This document shows, piece after piece, positions 20,817 to 31,050 of a stretch of 64,000 nt of DNA (positions are counted from its first letter, which is position 1; each line of letters starts with the position of its first letter). Position numbers and translations under genes: made by a program. Origin of the DNA: Pomphorhynchus laevis. Lineage: Eukaryota; Acanthocephala; Palaeacanthocephala; Echinorhynchida; Pomphorhynchidae. Where the stretch lies: positions 113,556 to 177,555 of the forward strand of contig WNNJ02000891.1 in assembly GCA_012934845.2 (NCBI GenBank), in the 5' to 3' direction. The notes under the pieces are model-generated. The model saw only the letters and a list, made by a program, of their open reading frames with translations. It searched no databases and was not told the DNA's origin.

Positions 20817-20844
20817 TGTATTTACTTTAGATCTCAAACTTTTT
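20817..20844. repeat. Target site duplication, 5' side of element F
   Basis: Partner of 17221-17248. Confidence 0.75.
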
Positions 20845-21015
20845 TATTATAGATCTAAAACTTTTCTCTTATTGTAATAAGAGAAAAGATCTAAAACTTT
20901 TCTCTAAAGTTTTAGATCTAAGTTTTTTCACTATAGATCTAAAACTTTTCTCTTATTGTAATAAGAGAAATTCTCTATCTTTAGATCTCAAACTTTTCTC
21001 TTATTATAATAATAA
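20845..21015. repeat. Palindromic AGATCTAAAACTTTTCTC cluster
   Basis: AGATCTAAAACTTTTCTC recurs three times and is met by its reverse complement (TAATAAGAGAAAA, AAAGTTTTAGATCT), giving several nested hairpins such as TTTTCTCTTATTG-TAATAAGAGAAAA. The core TTTAGATCTCAAACTTTT is the sequence duplicated around element F, so this is probably the pre-existing target repeat. No coding capacity. Confidence 0.7.
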
Positions 21016-21070
21016 TTATTATTATTATTTTTTTTATATTTTTTATTATAAATATTATTACATTAATATA

Positions 21071-21088
21071 GGTTCCCGCAAATGGGCC
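21071..21088 (-). other. Conserved 3' UTR hairpin, element E
   Basis: Sense: GGCCCATTTGCGGGAACC, identical to element C. Confidence 0.7.
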
Positions 21089-21331
21089 TTAATTTACAAT
21101 TTTAAAGAAAAAAAACCTCACCAAGCCAGTTTTAATATTCAAAAAGTCACTAAATTATTCTTCATTGATTAAACATAAATCCCTTTGAGGACGATTTATA
21201 GCTGATCGAGCTCCACGGACACATCGAGAAGTCATCTTTGCAAGGATAACGCTGATGCCACTACGTAATCTGCTTATTTCATCGTTGTATGAGCTGTTAT
21301 GACTCCTTGCCATGGAGCCCGCGATTCTCTT

Positions 21332-22696
21332 TCACAGGATTGCCGCTTTCGTACCCGCCCCTCCGAGCATCGAAAATACTACGGGAATAAATGACGCATG
21401 CTCTATGCTATTTACTCTCTCAAGATACTTCCTTTTCTTCCTTAGTTCATGATATTCGAAGCATGGTCCGATACTCTTACTGGAGTTAGAGGAAGCGTAT
21501 GCGTTGAACACGCAGATATCAAGGAAAGTACAATCCGTTCTGTTTCCAAAGATTCCGGAACATGATATGTCAAGTCTCGCTTCACGATCAATAGTTGTAC
21601 CGTAATGTTGGAAGCATATTTCATCATACAGAGGGGATAGTTTTGGCACGATTGCTACGTTACGACAACATTCGGATAATCTATTTGCTAGAAAATCACG
21701 GACGGCATCGTGTCTCATTGATGGCAAGCCGCCTAAAGGGTACGAGAAAGTGTGTGATATCGAGTTTTGTTCTTTACATTGGCAGTATTTCGGTGATGAG
21801 GGATGGAGAAATCCGTATCTGGTGGCTAGTGCATTCTGAAAGACTGTATGACTTATTCTGGAATAATAACTGTTTGTTGGGTATGTTGACAACCACGAAG
21901 ATGATCCAGATACTGATGCATGCTCGATGGCATTCTTGAGAGTAGGGTCGACCTGATTTATAATGTCATTGTGATTCATCCTTTCCGCTTTTAAACGATT
22001 AGCACGAATTTCTTTACATAATCTGTTTTGATTATTTATTAGATCTAGCCCCGTAACGTCTCCTAAACATGGCTCGCACACCATACGTGAAGCGTTATAT
22101 TCTTGGTCTACTGAACGCATAGGGTCTTTAACGCCGATACCACCATCTCTCAAAGTCATGTTAAACACCCTCCATAGAACTTCATTTGTTTCAATGTCAA
22201 TTCCAGTTAATTCAGTTATCATCGATCTTATCGATTGTGCCAGCGCCTCAAACCACTCAATCGAGCAATGGCATGATCGTTGCATATGTATCCATTTTTG
22301 TTGAAGAGATCTTATGAGAGCAACGAAAGCAATCTGTAGCTCTGAACGACCGATTTGTGTGAGACGAGTAACTGTCTCGATCAACGAACGTACATCAGAT
22401 TGAATATGCTCTTTTACAAAGTCATCCTTTCCAATGGGAGACCCCAATATAGACACGCCATCCATGTCAACAGAAATTTGAAGATCATCAAATAAAGCGT
22501 GGAGCGTTTCAGCTATACATCCGGTTCCGTATAGTCGACATTTCGCCGGATTAACGAAGAAACCATATGACGGTCCAATTTTTCGTAGCAGTTCAAACGC
22601 CATCTTCACTGTATCAGGATCACCCACCATATTGCCGTCATCAGCATACCAGCATTGGAGCACATCAGGATACTCCGCAGATATCTTTTGTATCAT
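21332..22696 (-). CDS. RT palm-thumb and endonuclease fragment (element E)
   Basis: 454 residues from MIQKISAEYPDVLQCWYADDGN through the thumb, the zinc finger CQCKEQNSISHTFSYPLGG (its third cysteine reads Y here, so the finger may be damaged), RHDAVRDF and the nuclease ARLDISCS...CTFLDICVFN. Ends at the shared TGA. A 5'-truncated fragment, not a working gene. Confidence 0.85.
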   Translation of the reverse strand: MIQKISAEYPDVLQCWYADDGNMVGDPDTVKMAFELLRKIGPSYGFFVNPAKCRLYGTGCIAETLHALFDDLQISVDMDGVSILGSPIGKDDFVKEHIQSDVRSLIETVTRLTQIGRSELQIAFVALIRSLQQKWIHMQRSCHCSIEWFEALAQSIRSMITELTGIDIETNEVLWRVFNMTLRDGGIGVKDPMRSVDQEYNASRMVCEPCLGDVTGLDLINNQNRLCKEIRANRLKAERMNHNDIINQVDPTLKNAIEHASVSGSSSWLSTYPTNSYYSRISHTVFQNALATRYGFLHPSSPKYCQCKEQNSISHTFSYPLGGLPSMRHDAVRDFLANRLSECCRNVAIVPKLSPLYDEICFQHYGTTIDREARLDISCSGIFGNRTDCTFLDICVFNAYASSNSSKSIGPCFEYHELRKKRKYLERVNSIEHASFIPVVFSMLGGAGTKAAIL

Positions 22697-22732
22697 AGGA
22701 AGTGTAGCTGCAGCATAAGCAGACTGTAATGA

Positions 22733-25700
22733 TACTTACCTTTTGACTTGTTATTCTAGATGTATTAGAATAAAGCCTATTCTTCTCTGCTTGAATTTAC
22801 TCGGTACAATTTATTCTAATACACTGTTACCATGGACAAGATCTTGAAGCCAAACATCTTGGAATTGCATCCTGATGACACGAATGCCGAGCGCACCTGG
22901 AGACATTGGCTCATACGTTTCAAGACATTCATTTCGTCCTTGGAGTCACCGTCCGATAGTGACAAATTTCACATTTTAACGAACCTGGTTTTAGCGGAGG
23001 TTTACGACCTTTTTCGAGAAACGGAAACTTACGAAGACGCGTTATCGACGTTATCTACTACGTACGTCAAATCGAAAACGGATTTGTTTCTGCGACATCA
23101 ATTGCGTAATCAGCGCCAATCGTCCAACCAAACAATCGATCAATTCATAAGGCATATCGAATCTCTGGGTCGTGAATGTCCATTCGAGGCTGTAACAGCT
23201 CAAAATCATCGAGATTTATTTTTACGCGACACGTTCGTCGCAGGAATCAACTCACCGATAATTCGGCAACGCCTGCTTGAAGCTGCGGTACACAATAAAG
23301 CCAAGGCGTACGAGCTTGCACGAACTTTGGAAGACGCGCATACTCAAGCAAGCCATTTCACAGAACAATCAAACTTAAATATGGGTTGTGAATCGATGAC
23401 CATAAATGAACTACATGAAAATATACAAGAAGAACTTCCTTGTCAAATACAATGTAACTCGGTAGAACGTCGCAAATGCTACTTTTGTGGAGATACAATT
23501 CACAAACGAGATCGATGTCCTGCTAAGAATATCACTTGTCGTACTTGCGGGAAGTTGGGTGATTTCGCATGGGTGTGTAAATCCAAACGACAAATTTCAA
23601 TAGGTGTCCATTCCGTGCTAGGTAGCACTTCTTTCTTTCAAGATTCTGCCGCGACGCTACCAACAATTCAAATTTGTATAAAAGGGGTTTGTTAAATGCG
23701 TTGATTGATACAGGTAGTGCACTCAATTTGATAAGACCTGATATTTCCACTTTGTGCAAACTGACATAGAACCCCTCAACTATACGTGTGTCTATGGCGA
23801 ACACCGCATTCTCGACTAAATTACGACAATTCGTGGTAGCGGATATATCAGCTGATGGCAGACCTTACAAGAATATAAAATTCCATATTTTGTCGTCTTT
23901 ATGTTCGGATATTATACTTGGCCGACCATTCCTTTCAAGACACACTTCGTTACTTATGAAATTCAACGGTTCCGAGCCTTGTTTTACAATTGGAGCTGCA
24001 GAAGCTTTGACAGTTGAATCTCCTCAGCTATTCAAATTTCTGGACGAATCCATCCATCCTATCGCAACAAAATCTCGTAGAAGAAATCCGTACGATGAAA
24101 AGTTCATTGACAGCCAAATCAAACAACTATTATCCGACGAAATTATCGAACCAAGTCAATCGCCTTGGCACGCTCAAGTACTCATTGTCAATCAGAACCA
24201 AAAGAGACGGATGGTTGTTGACTATTCGGAAACTGTCAATAAATTTACTCAGCTCGACGCCTTCCCACTTCCACGAATTGATGATTTTATCAACAAATTA
24301 GCTCCATATTCCTTTTACAGTTGTCTCGATCTTAAATCAGCTTACCATTAGATTTTGCTGCGCAGTGACGAGCGTCATTATACTGCTTTCGAGGCGAATG
24401 GATCCTTATATCACTTCAATCGTCTACCATTCGGTCTCACAAACGCCGTTCCTGCTTTTCAACGAGTTATCAATGGGATAATTAATAGAGAGAAGTTGAC
24501 AGACACCTACGCTTATCTGGATGATGTCGTGATCGGCGGAAGAAGTAAAGAGCAACATGACAGTAACCTGAAGCGTTTTCTAAACGTAGCCACAAAATAC
24601 AATATAACCTTGAACAATTCAAAGTGTGTGTTCGCGTCTTCGCGTATACGAATACTTGGTTACCAAATTTCTAAAGGAAAAATGTCCCCTGACCCCAATC
24701 GAGTGATTTCAGTTACTTCCCTTGAGGAACCCAAGAACGCAGCATATTTAAAGCGTATTGTTGGTTTGTTCGCCTACTACAGTTCCTGGATTAAAGATTT
24801 CTCAAAGTTGATTCGTCCTCTAATTGATTCTCAGTCTTTCCCATTATCTCATTCTGCACTGAAAGCTTTCCATACTTTGAAGGAACGTATAGCTGAAGCC
24901 ACTTTGTCAACCATCGACTTTGAATTGCCATTCACGATAGAGACAGACGCAAGTGAGCGATCGATTGGAGCTTGTTTGTCTCAAAATAGTAAGCCTGTCG
25001 CCTTCTTTTCAAGATCCCTCGACAAAAACGCGAAACGATTCACCGCCATTGAAAAGGAAGCGCTGGCTATTGTTGAAGCGTTAAGATACTGGAGACACTA
25101 TTTGTACATCCAACCATTCAAGATTATTACGGATCAGCGTTCTGTTTCATACATGTTCAGTGCTCACAACAACAAAATAAAGAACGACAAGATATTAAGA
25201 TGGCGTTTGGAGTTGTCCCAATTTAAATTTGATATCCAGTACCGAGCTGGGAAGCTCAATCATGCCGCTGACGCTCTTTCTCGCGACGCGTTCTGCAACT
25301 CTGTCTCATTCACCAATCATGATCTTCAGCATCTTCGTAAAGTCCATAGTCAATTATGCCACCCGGGAATTACTCGCCTTTGGCATTTCGTGCAAAAACG
25401 GAACCTCCCATTTTCCCTCTCGGATGTTAGGAATATTTCAAGCGAGTGCAAAAGCTGCGCTATATTGAAACCAAGATTTTTTCGTCCACCTGAGGCTAAA
25501 CTCATAAAATCAAGTATGCCATTTGAACGCTTGTCTATGGATTTTAAGGGCCCAATTCCTACAAAGAACAATAAAAGGTATTTGTTAACCGTCATTGACG
25601 AGTATAGCAGATTCCCCTTTGCCTTTCCATGTTCTGATATGACTACACACACTGTCATAGACTGTTTAACCCAGATCTTTTCAATTTTCGGTTCACCTGC

Positions 25701-26126
25701 TTCAATCCATTCTGATCAAGGTACGGCTTTTACCTCTAAGGAAATCCAGTCATTCCTCTCTCATCACGGGGTGGCGATTACTCATTCAAGTTCATACAAC
25801 CCTGCTGGCAATGGTCAAGTCGAGCGCCTTAATGGTGTACTATGGAAGGCAATATCATTGCGTTTACATGACTACGGAAAGAAAACAGATGAGTGGCAAA
25901 GTGTATTACCACAATGTCTCAACGCTATTCGATCACTTCTGTGTACTGCCACGAACCACACACCACATGAACGACTCTTTACATTCAGCCGACGCTCTAT
26001 AAATGGTCATGATCTTCCGTCTTGGTTATCAAACCCTGGCCCAGTCTTAATAAGACGCTTTAATAAAACGAACAAATACGAGAACCATGTGGAAAAAGCT
26101 GAAATTGTGTACGCCAATCCCAATTG
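22733..26126 (+). mobile_element. Gypsy-type LTR retrotransposon, broken, 3' end lost
   Basis: Fossil treatment. Starts with a TGTAATGATACTT... terminal repeat of roughly 80-90 bp inserted into element E. Parts in order: Gag-like region with zinc knuckles (from 22832), protease-like region, RT with FGLTNAVPAFQR and YLDDVVIGG, RNase H IETDASERSIGACLSQ, integrase with HPGITRLWHF, SMDFKGPI, HSDQGTAF and GNGQVERL. It differs clearly from the Gypsy copy at 9706-13556. The coding region has about two or three interruptions and the 3' LTR is missing, replaced by PLE sequence at 26126. Older than the first Gypsy copy. Confidence 0.9.
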
Positions 26127-27760
26127 ACTAATAAAAAACAGAAGTTGTATCAGAATAAGAATTAGAGGTCATTAGGAGGAACTGCTATGCTATCAGGTTT
26201 CGGCCCCTAACTCCTCTACCCAACATAGCAGCGGGGCCAAATACATGCTAATGATGTATTTCCTCTGAAATAACTATCTAGTATCTTATTCTAATACAAA
26301 GTATATTATTTATTATCCATCCATAAAAATTTGCCACTTAAGAGTTTAAATTTATTCTTTATATTATTGTGTTGATTTATATATTTTACTATTTTCTGCT
26401 TGATGTTATTTTTATAGTAACCTAGTTTAAAATATGTATCTATTAAATTATTTAAATGATTTTGAAGAAAGCCAATATCATTACATATTGTTGCAATTCT
26501 TAAAATTTCATTATTTAATGTATTATATTTTATATTATATGGTATGCATGAATGCTCATGCAAAAATATGTTTCTTGTAAATTTAAATATGTCATCTTTA
26601 CGATATAAATTAATAGTAGTTTTAGTTAATGTTAATTTAATGTTCATATCTAGATATACACCTTCTTTATCATTAATATTGGTTTTGTTAAGAATAAGGC
26701 TTTCTGGATAGATGTCCCTACTTTTAAATAATTTTGATTTATCAAAATATTTAAGAATTCTATTAATTCAATTTTATCCATATATTTATATTTACTTGAT
26801 GGTTTAATTTTTGTTAGATAGGCGTTATAATTATTATAACATATATATGTATATATTTTTCCGAATATAAGATTAATTAATTTTACTAACGCTTCTTTAA
26901 TATCTACTAAATCTAGATTTGTATAAAGCGTACTAAAATCGTATGTATTTATATTTTGAAAATTTATTCCTTTTGTCTGTTCTAAAAATTCTTTTGTAGA
27001 ATTAATACTGAAATAGTGTTTTATACCAGTATTAATTTCGATTACCTTGCAATATTTTTTAAGGTGTGCTTTAATTACTTTAAGTATTTTATTCATATAG
27101 ACAGAAAGTGGTTTTAATGTACATTTAAACGCACTACATATGAACCTAGGGTTTTATTGGATTTTTATGTAATTTTGGATTCCAATATAATATAGGTATA
27201 GTTTTATTATCTAATTCAACCTTTATACCCTTTTTATCCATTATAGAACAGTGACTTGTAATAATTGTTTCTAAACTCAACTCACTACGTTCATATGTTG
27301 GATTTACATTTAAATCATTAGAATTAACCTCTTTCATTAGTATATCATAATAAAGCTTTTTGCATATGAAGACAAAGTTATTACTAGCTTTATCAATAAT
27401 TGTTATTATATAGTTATCCTTTAATTTAGTAAGTTCTTTATACATATCTTTATTAATTTTATCTTTCCTTTTATAATTGTTTGTTATTTTCATTTTATTT
27501 TTAATTTTATCAAATATATAATCTTTCCAAATTTTTATCTTAGATATATTCGAGCTTTCACTATTAATCAGCTTACCAAAGTAATCATTTAAGTTTTTAT
27601 TAAACAAATTGTAAATTTTATTATTGTCGCTGTTATTATTTAATCTATATTTATACCCTTTTGATAGCAGCTTTCTTAATTCACAATTTTCAATTAATTC
27701 TAGATTATGGGTACATATATGTTCATTTATTTTATTAATAAACAGAAATGTATATTAATA
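26126..27760 (-). mobile_element. PLE-1: Penelope-like reverse transcriptase, 3' tail plus deleted RT
   Basis: The 3' tail (26126-26300) matches that of PLE-2. Coding pieces: 27607-27146 (finger region with DNYIITIIDKASNNFVFI and YWNPKLHKNPIKP), 27096-26650 (palm start, YDFSTLYTNL) and 26647-26306 (thumb, LDMNIKL...LYRKDDIFKF, ending FLWMDNK). The frame stays open upstream of 27607 to about 27745 (ELRKLLSKGYKYR). Relative to PLE-2, about 220 bp including the catalytic YIDD box is deleted near 26710. No GIY-YIG domain is visible downstream. The RT belongs to the metazoan group with LRKLxxKGxKYR and SIPxxxxY motifs. Confidence 0.8.
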
Positions 27761-27776
27761 TATTATTAAATATACA

Positions 27777-28480
27777 TCTACTAGGCTGGCTGATCCAGTG
27801 GTGTAGATATACATTTTTGTATATTATTTTGTTAAGGGATCGTATTTTAACGATTGATTAGAAACCTACCCACGTTTCTGAGTTTGAATCCGATCAGCAT
27901 CAGCGTACGGAGCAAACAGATAATAAGGGTCGAAACGTGAATGTCGGTATAGGTCAGCAGCTGATTATATCCACCCAGACTGATTAGAAGCTTCCTGTTG
28001 TATCAAAAATAAGAACAATACCTGTGAGGATAATATCGCGCCACAATCAGAAGAATTTCTGCTCAAAGATCCGATCAAATTAAATTAGAAAACACATTCA
28101 TTGCAAGTGGCATCATGAAAAACGGGTGATCCGGCTAGCGGATCACACACATCGGGTAGGTTTCTATTAGATCGTTAGAATACGATCCTATACCAAAAGT
28201 AATATACAGAAATGTATATCTACACCACTGGAGCAGCCAGCTTAGTGAATGTAGCGTTGAATCGCGATACAGACGTCCTGAGTTCAAATCAGATAAGCAT
28301 CAATGTACGGAGAAAGCAGATAATAAGGGTCGAAACGTGAAATGTAGGTCTGGGACAGCAGCTGATGAGACCCACCAAGACTAATCAGTAGCGTCCTGCT
28401 GTATAAAAATAAGATCAATACCTGTGAGGATAATATCGTGCCACGATCGGAAAAATTTCAGCTCACAGATGCAATCAAGT
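27777..28480 (+). repeat. Two rearranged copies of a ~399-bp ribozyme-bearing repeat
   Basis: Copies share AATAAGGGTCGAAACGTGAA (27923, 28322) and GAGGATAATATCG. Flanks are scrambled: the segment GGCTGGCTG...CCAGTGGTGTAGATATACATTT is inverted between copies (27785 versus 28205-28245). The first copy has lost the CUGAUGA core (CTGATTATAT); the second retains it. The same repeat occurs as a clean direct tandem at 50985-51655 on the other strand. Confidence 0.8.
28327..28401 (+). ncRNA. Hammerhead-type ribozyme with transposed strand order (family 2)
   Basis: Order: GGGTC-GAAA (28327-28335), ACGT (28335-28338), then CAGCAG-CTGATGA-GACCC (28356-28373), then GCGT-C (28391-28395) and CTGCTG (28396-28401). 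Pairs: stem I CAGCAG/CTGCTG, stem II GACCC/GGGTC, stem III ACGT/GCGT with a final U-G wobble. GTC would be the cleavage triplet, cut after 28395. A further helix (GTCT.GG/CC.AGAC) links the segments. Core bases CUGAUGA, GAAA, GUC are all conserved. Confidence 0.72.
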
Positions 28481-28623
28481 GGAATTTTAAATGCTAAGAA
28501 AACAAATCTCGGCACATATATAATATTAGCAGAGTTAACAAAATTTAAGTTTTAACACCTGTTTAGGTTAAAAATGTTTTTAATAAATTAAATTTATTTT
28601 ATCAAACCATAAGCATATTTTAG
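28481..28623. promoter_or_regulatory. Candidate upstream region of the bL34-like gene
   Basis: 143 bp, AT-rich, between the ribozyme repeat and the start codon. No clear TATA box or initiator can be asserted; a pyrimidine run ending in TTTAGG (28560-28567) could be a splice acceptor if an upstream exon exists. Low-certainty description only. Confidence 0.25.
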
Positions 28624-28884
28624 ATGATATTTACATATGGTCTTTTAAGATTTCCACGTAATACATTTTTGTTTACTTGGTATCAATCAAACAGGCACAT
28701 TTCTTTATCGAACATTCTATGTAAAAAAGGCAAGAAACGAATTGTCCAACCTGAATTTAAACCAAACCTAATAAAGAGGTTGAACAACCTTGGCTTGTCA
28801 GCACGCCTTAGAACAAATGGTGGCAAGAAGATACTGTGGTCACGATTAATTGCAAACAGACCGTATTTAGTTGTCGGACCGTAA
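28624..28884 (+). CDS. MRPL34: Candidate mitochondrial ribosomal protein bL34m
   Basis: 86 aa, pI clearly basic. Residues 1-35 are hydrophobic/aromatic with scattered R and no acids, as expected of a mitochondrial import signal. Residues 42-86 fit the bL34 pattern: QP (42-43), KR (51-52), G57, ARLRT (60-64), GG (66-67), K-K-I-L (68-71), R74, R79, YLV (81-83). In the family this short helix-turn-helix peptide sits in 23S-type rRNA near the exit tunnel of the large subunit. The gene stands alone among retroelements, on the plus strand, and stop TAA is followed by an AT-rich 3' flank. If correct it is the only host gene here; it could still be a retrocopy. Confidence 0.6.
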   Translation: MIFTYGLLRFPRNTFLFTWYQSNRHISLSNILCKKGKKRIVQPEFKPNLIKRLNNLGLSARLRTNGGKKILWSRLIANRPYLVVGP

Positions 28885-29083
28885 ATTACTTAGTTTATAT
28901 AAAAATTAACAATTCATTTTTTATTTTTAATTAACGCTTTAACCAAATTTAAAATTGTCCCCATTTCACATATTGTAGATTACATCTTTCTGTTTTTATT
29001 TATGAATTTCTTAGGTTGTTTCAAGTATTCATGGAATTTCTAATATTTCCAACATATTGCAAACATTTTATGGCAAGTTTTTA
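28885..29083. other. AT-rich 3' flank of the bL34-like gene
   Basis: No ORF, repeat or RNA signal recognised apart from A/T runs; it may contain the gene's 3' UTR. Confidence 0.4.
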
Positions 29084-29322
29084 AATTGTTTGTCAGTAAT
29101 TACAGTGAATGGTAAATTTTTGTATCTTTTCAGATATTTATGAAATCATTAGTTGAATCTGTCACTGAAAAAAAAATATTTAAAAATAGTATTATTTTTG
29201 AATTTCCGTCAGAAAGCTCTAGTCTTTGTAGGCCAGAGAACGTTGCTTTTTGTGATAAATTATATTTCATTGACCATTAGTCTTAAGTGAATGGTAAATT
29301 TTTGTACCTTTTCATATATTAT
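29084..29322. repeat. Repeat R, left copy
   Basis: About 235 bp (ATTGTTTGTCAG...CCTTTTCATAT) repeated at 31051-31282 with roughly 95 percent identity by eye. Here it runs straight into the family-1 ribozyme segment TATTATTTCAGTGGTCG; the right copy is cut at that point by LINE M. Confidence 0.82.
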
Positions 29323-29700
29323 TATTTCAGTGGTCGTTTTGATATTATCCACGTGTGGTTTTAAATCATTTCAGCATCACTGTACACAACAATACGCGTA
29401 GGTGGATCTTATCAGCAGTAAGCTCACACCTACATTTCGTGTTTCGGTCCTGTTTCTATTTCTGCTGAACTCCTTGTCGCCGAAATGCTGGTTTATATGG
29501 CTTTTATACCAAAAGACAGATGGATTTTATACCAACTCGTGTAAGCAATGAATATTCACAATGAAAAAGACAGCTTGTGGTTTACTGTCCGGTGAACATT
29601 TCGTATGATTAAATCAGCTAACTGAGTCTACGTATTGTTATATAATTATAAAATAAACAAAACATAATAATGCTAAATCAAAATTTAATAATTAAATAAT
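29323..29700 (-). repeat. Family-1 ribozyme segment (minus orientation), part of a PLE terminal repeat
   Basis: Matches the monomer of the 36175-38660 array in reverse. Minus strand contains GGACC-GAAAC (29449-29440), the cleavage strand GTGTA-CAGTGA (about 29388-29378) and a decayed catalytic strand CTGATAA (29416-29410). It is followed by the TTAGCATTATTATGTTTTG... block (29630-29690), also found near 52950 and 54210. Confidence 0.78.
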
Positions 29701-29802
29701 AAAATTAATAATTGTTTTTAGATTTTCTATAATTTAAATCAAGTTAAAAAATAAAAATAAAATAAAAAATAAAATTTAAAATAAACGTCATTTTTATGAA
29801 TT

Positions 29803-31050
29803 GACTAATAAATAACAGACGTTGTATCAGAATAAGAATTAGAGGTCATCAGGAGGAACTGCTATGCTATCAGGTTTCGGCCCCTAACTCCTCTACCCAA
29901 CATAGCAGCGGGGCCAAATACATGCTAATGATGTATTTCCTCTGAAATAACTATCTAGTATCTTATTCTAATGCAAAGTATATTATTTATTATCCATCCA
30001 TAAAAATTTGCCACTTAAGAGTTTAAATTTATTCTTTATATTATTGTGTTGATTTATATATTTTACTATTTTCTGCTTGATGTTATTTTTATAGTAACCT
30101 AGTTTAAAATATGTATCTATTAAATTATTTAAATGATTTTGAAGAAAGCCAATATCATTACATATTGTTGCAATTCTTAAAATTTCATTATTTAATGTAT
30201 TATATTTTATATTATATGGTATGCATGAATGCTCATGCAAAAATATGTTTCTTGTAAATTTAAATATGTCATCTTTACGATATAAATTAATAGTAGTTTT
30301 AGTTAATGTTAATTTAATGTTCATATCTAGATATACACCTTCTTTATCATTAATATTGGTTTTGTTAAGAATAAGGCTTTCTGGATAAATGTGCTCACTA
30401 ATTGAATAAAAATTATTAGAATTAAATACACATATATCATCAATGTATCGAAACATATATTTCATATATTTATATTGTTTAGATTTAGTTTTTACACAGT
30501 TATGAACAAATTCATATTCTATAAAGCTTAAAAACAAGTCAGCTATAATTGGGCTACTATTACCACCCATTGGAACACCTTTTACTTGTCTAAATATAGA
30601 TGTCCCTACTTTTAAATAATTTTGATTTATCAAAATATTTAAGGATTCTATTAATTCAATTTTATCCATATATTTATATTTATTTGATGGTTTAATTTTT
30701 GTTAGATAGGCGTTATAATTATTATAACATATATATGTATATCTTTTTCCGAATATAAGGTTAATTAATTTTACTAACGCTTCTTTAATATCTACTAAAT
30801 CTAGATTTGTATAAAGCGTACTAAAATCGTATGTATTTATATTTTGAAAATTTATTCCTTTTGTCTGTTCTAAAAATTCTTTTGTAGAATTAATACTGAA
30901 ATAGTGTTTTATACCAGTATTAATTTCGATTACCTTGCAATATTTTTTAAAATGTGCTTTAATTACTTTAAGTATTTTATTCATATAGACAGAAAGTGGT
31001 TTTAATGTACATTTAAACGCACTACATATGAACCTAGGTTTTATTGGATA
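29803..31050 (-). mobile_element. PLE-2: Penelope-like reverse transcriptase element, 5' truncated
   Basis: The 3' tail (29803-29982) carries a ribozyme-like module. The RT frame (31065-29983) is open. Both sides show repeat R joined to the family-1 ribozyme segment (left 29084-29640; right 31051-31282 plus 35876-36170, now split by LINE M), the arrangement expected for PLE pseudo-LTRs. The N-terminal part present in PLE-1 is missing. Confidence 0.82.
29846..29915 (-). ncRNA. Hammerhead-like module in the PLE-2 tail (family 3)
   Basis: Minus strand, 5' to 3': GGCCCC, CTGCTATG, GGGT-A, GAGGAG, AGGGGCC-GAAA, ACCT, CATAGCAG, TTCCTC-CTGATGA. Pairs: GGCCCC/GGGGCC, CTGCTATG/CATAGCAG, ACCT/GGGT, TTCCTC/GAGGAG. 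These are the stem II, stem III extension, stem III and stem I of a hammerhead with GUA cleavage triplet, opened between CUGAUGA and stem II. CTGATGA lies at 29852-29846, GAAA at 29878-29875. Similar tails at 26163-26232 (core decayed), 51895-51935, 53715-53750, 55690-55740. Confidence 0.65.

Larger units (their letters stand above)
21020..22732 (-). mobile_element. Element E: R2-like retrotransposon, sister of C, 5' part cut off by a Gypsy element
   Basis: The minus-strand frame 22696-21332 (454 aa) and its 3' UTR (hairpin 21071-21088) are almost identical to element C over their shared length. It carries the uninterrupted sequence at the position where C has its Gypsy insertion, and the same in-frame TGA before the terminal 58 codons. 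Upstream it stops at 22732 within the codons for SMSAYAAA, where another LTR element begins. The N-terminal two-fifths of the protein is absent from the window. Confidence 0.9.

Noticed and set aside
20564-20877. Overlapping ORFs with MVVVDGCRRWLSS peptide repeats
   Set aside because: A 13-bp minisatellite without stops opens all frames; not a protein.
28322-28373. A type II hammerhead using only GGGTC-GAAAC...CTGATGA-GACCC with GTA as the cleavage site
   Set aside because: The strand after GTA (GGTCTGGG) cannot pair with the strand before CTGATGA (CAGCAG or CACTG) to make stem I in any family; the downstream GTC/GTA with CTGCTG/CAGTGA pairs perfectly and covaries, so it is the better cleavage strand.
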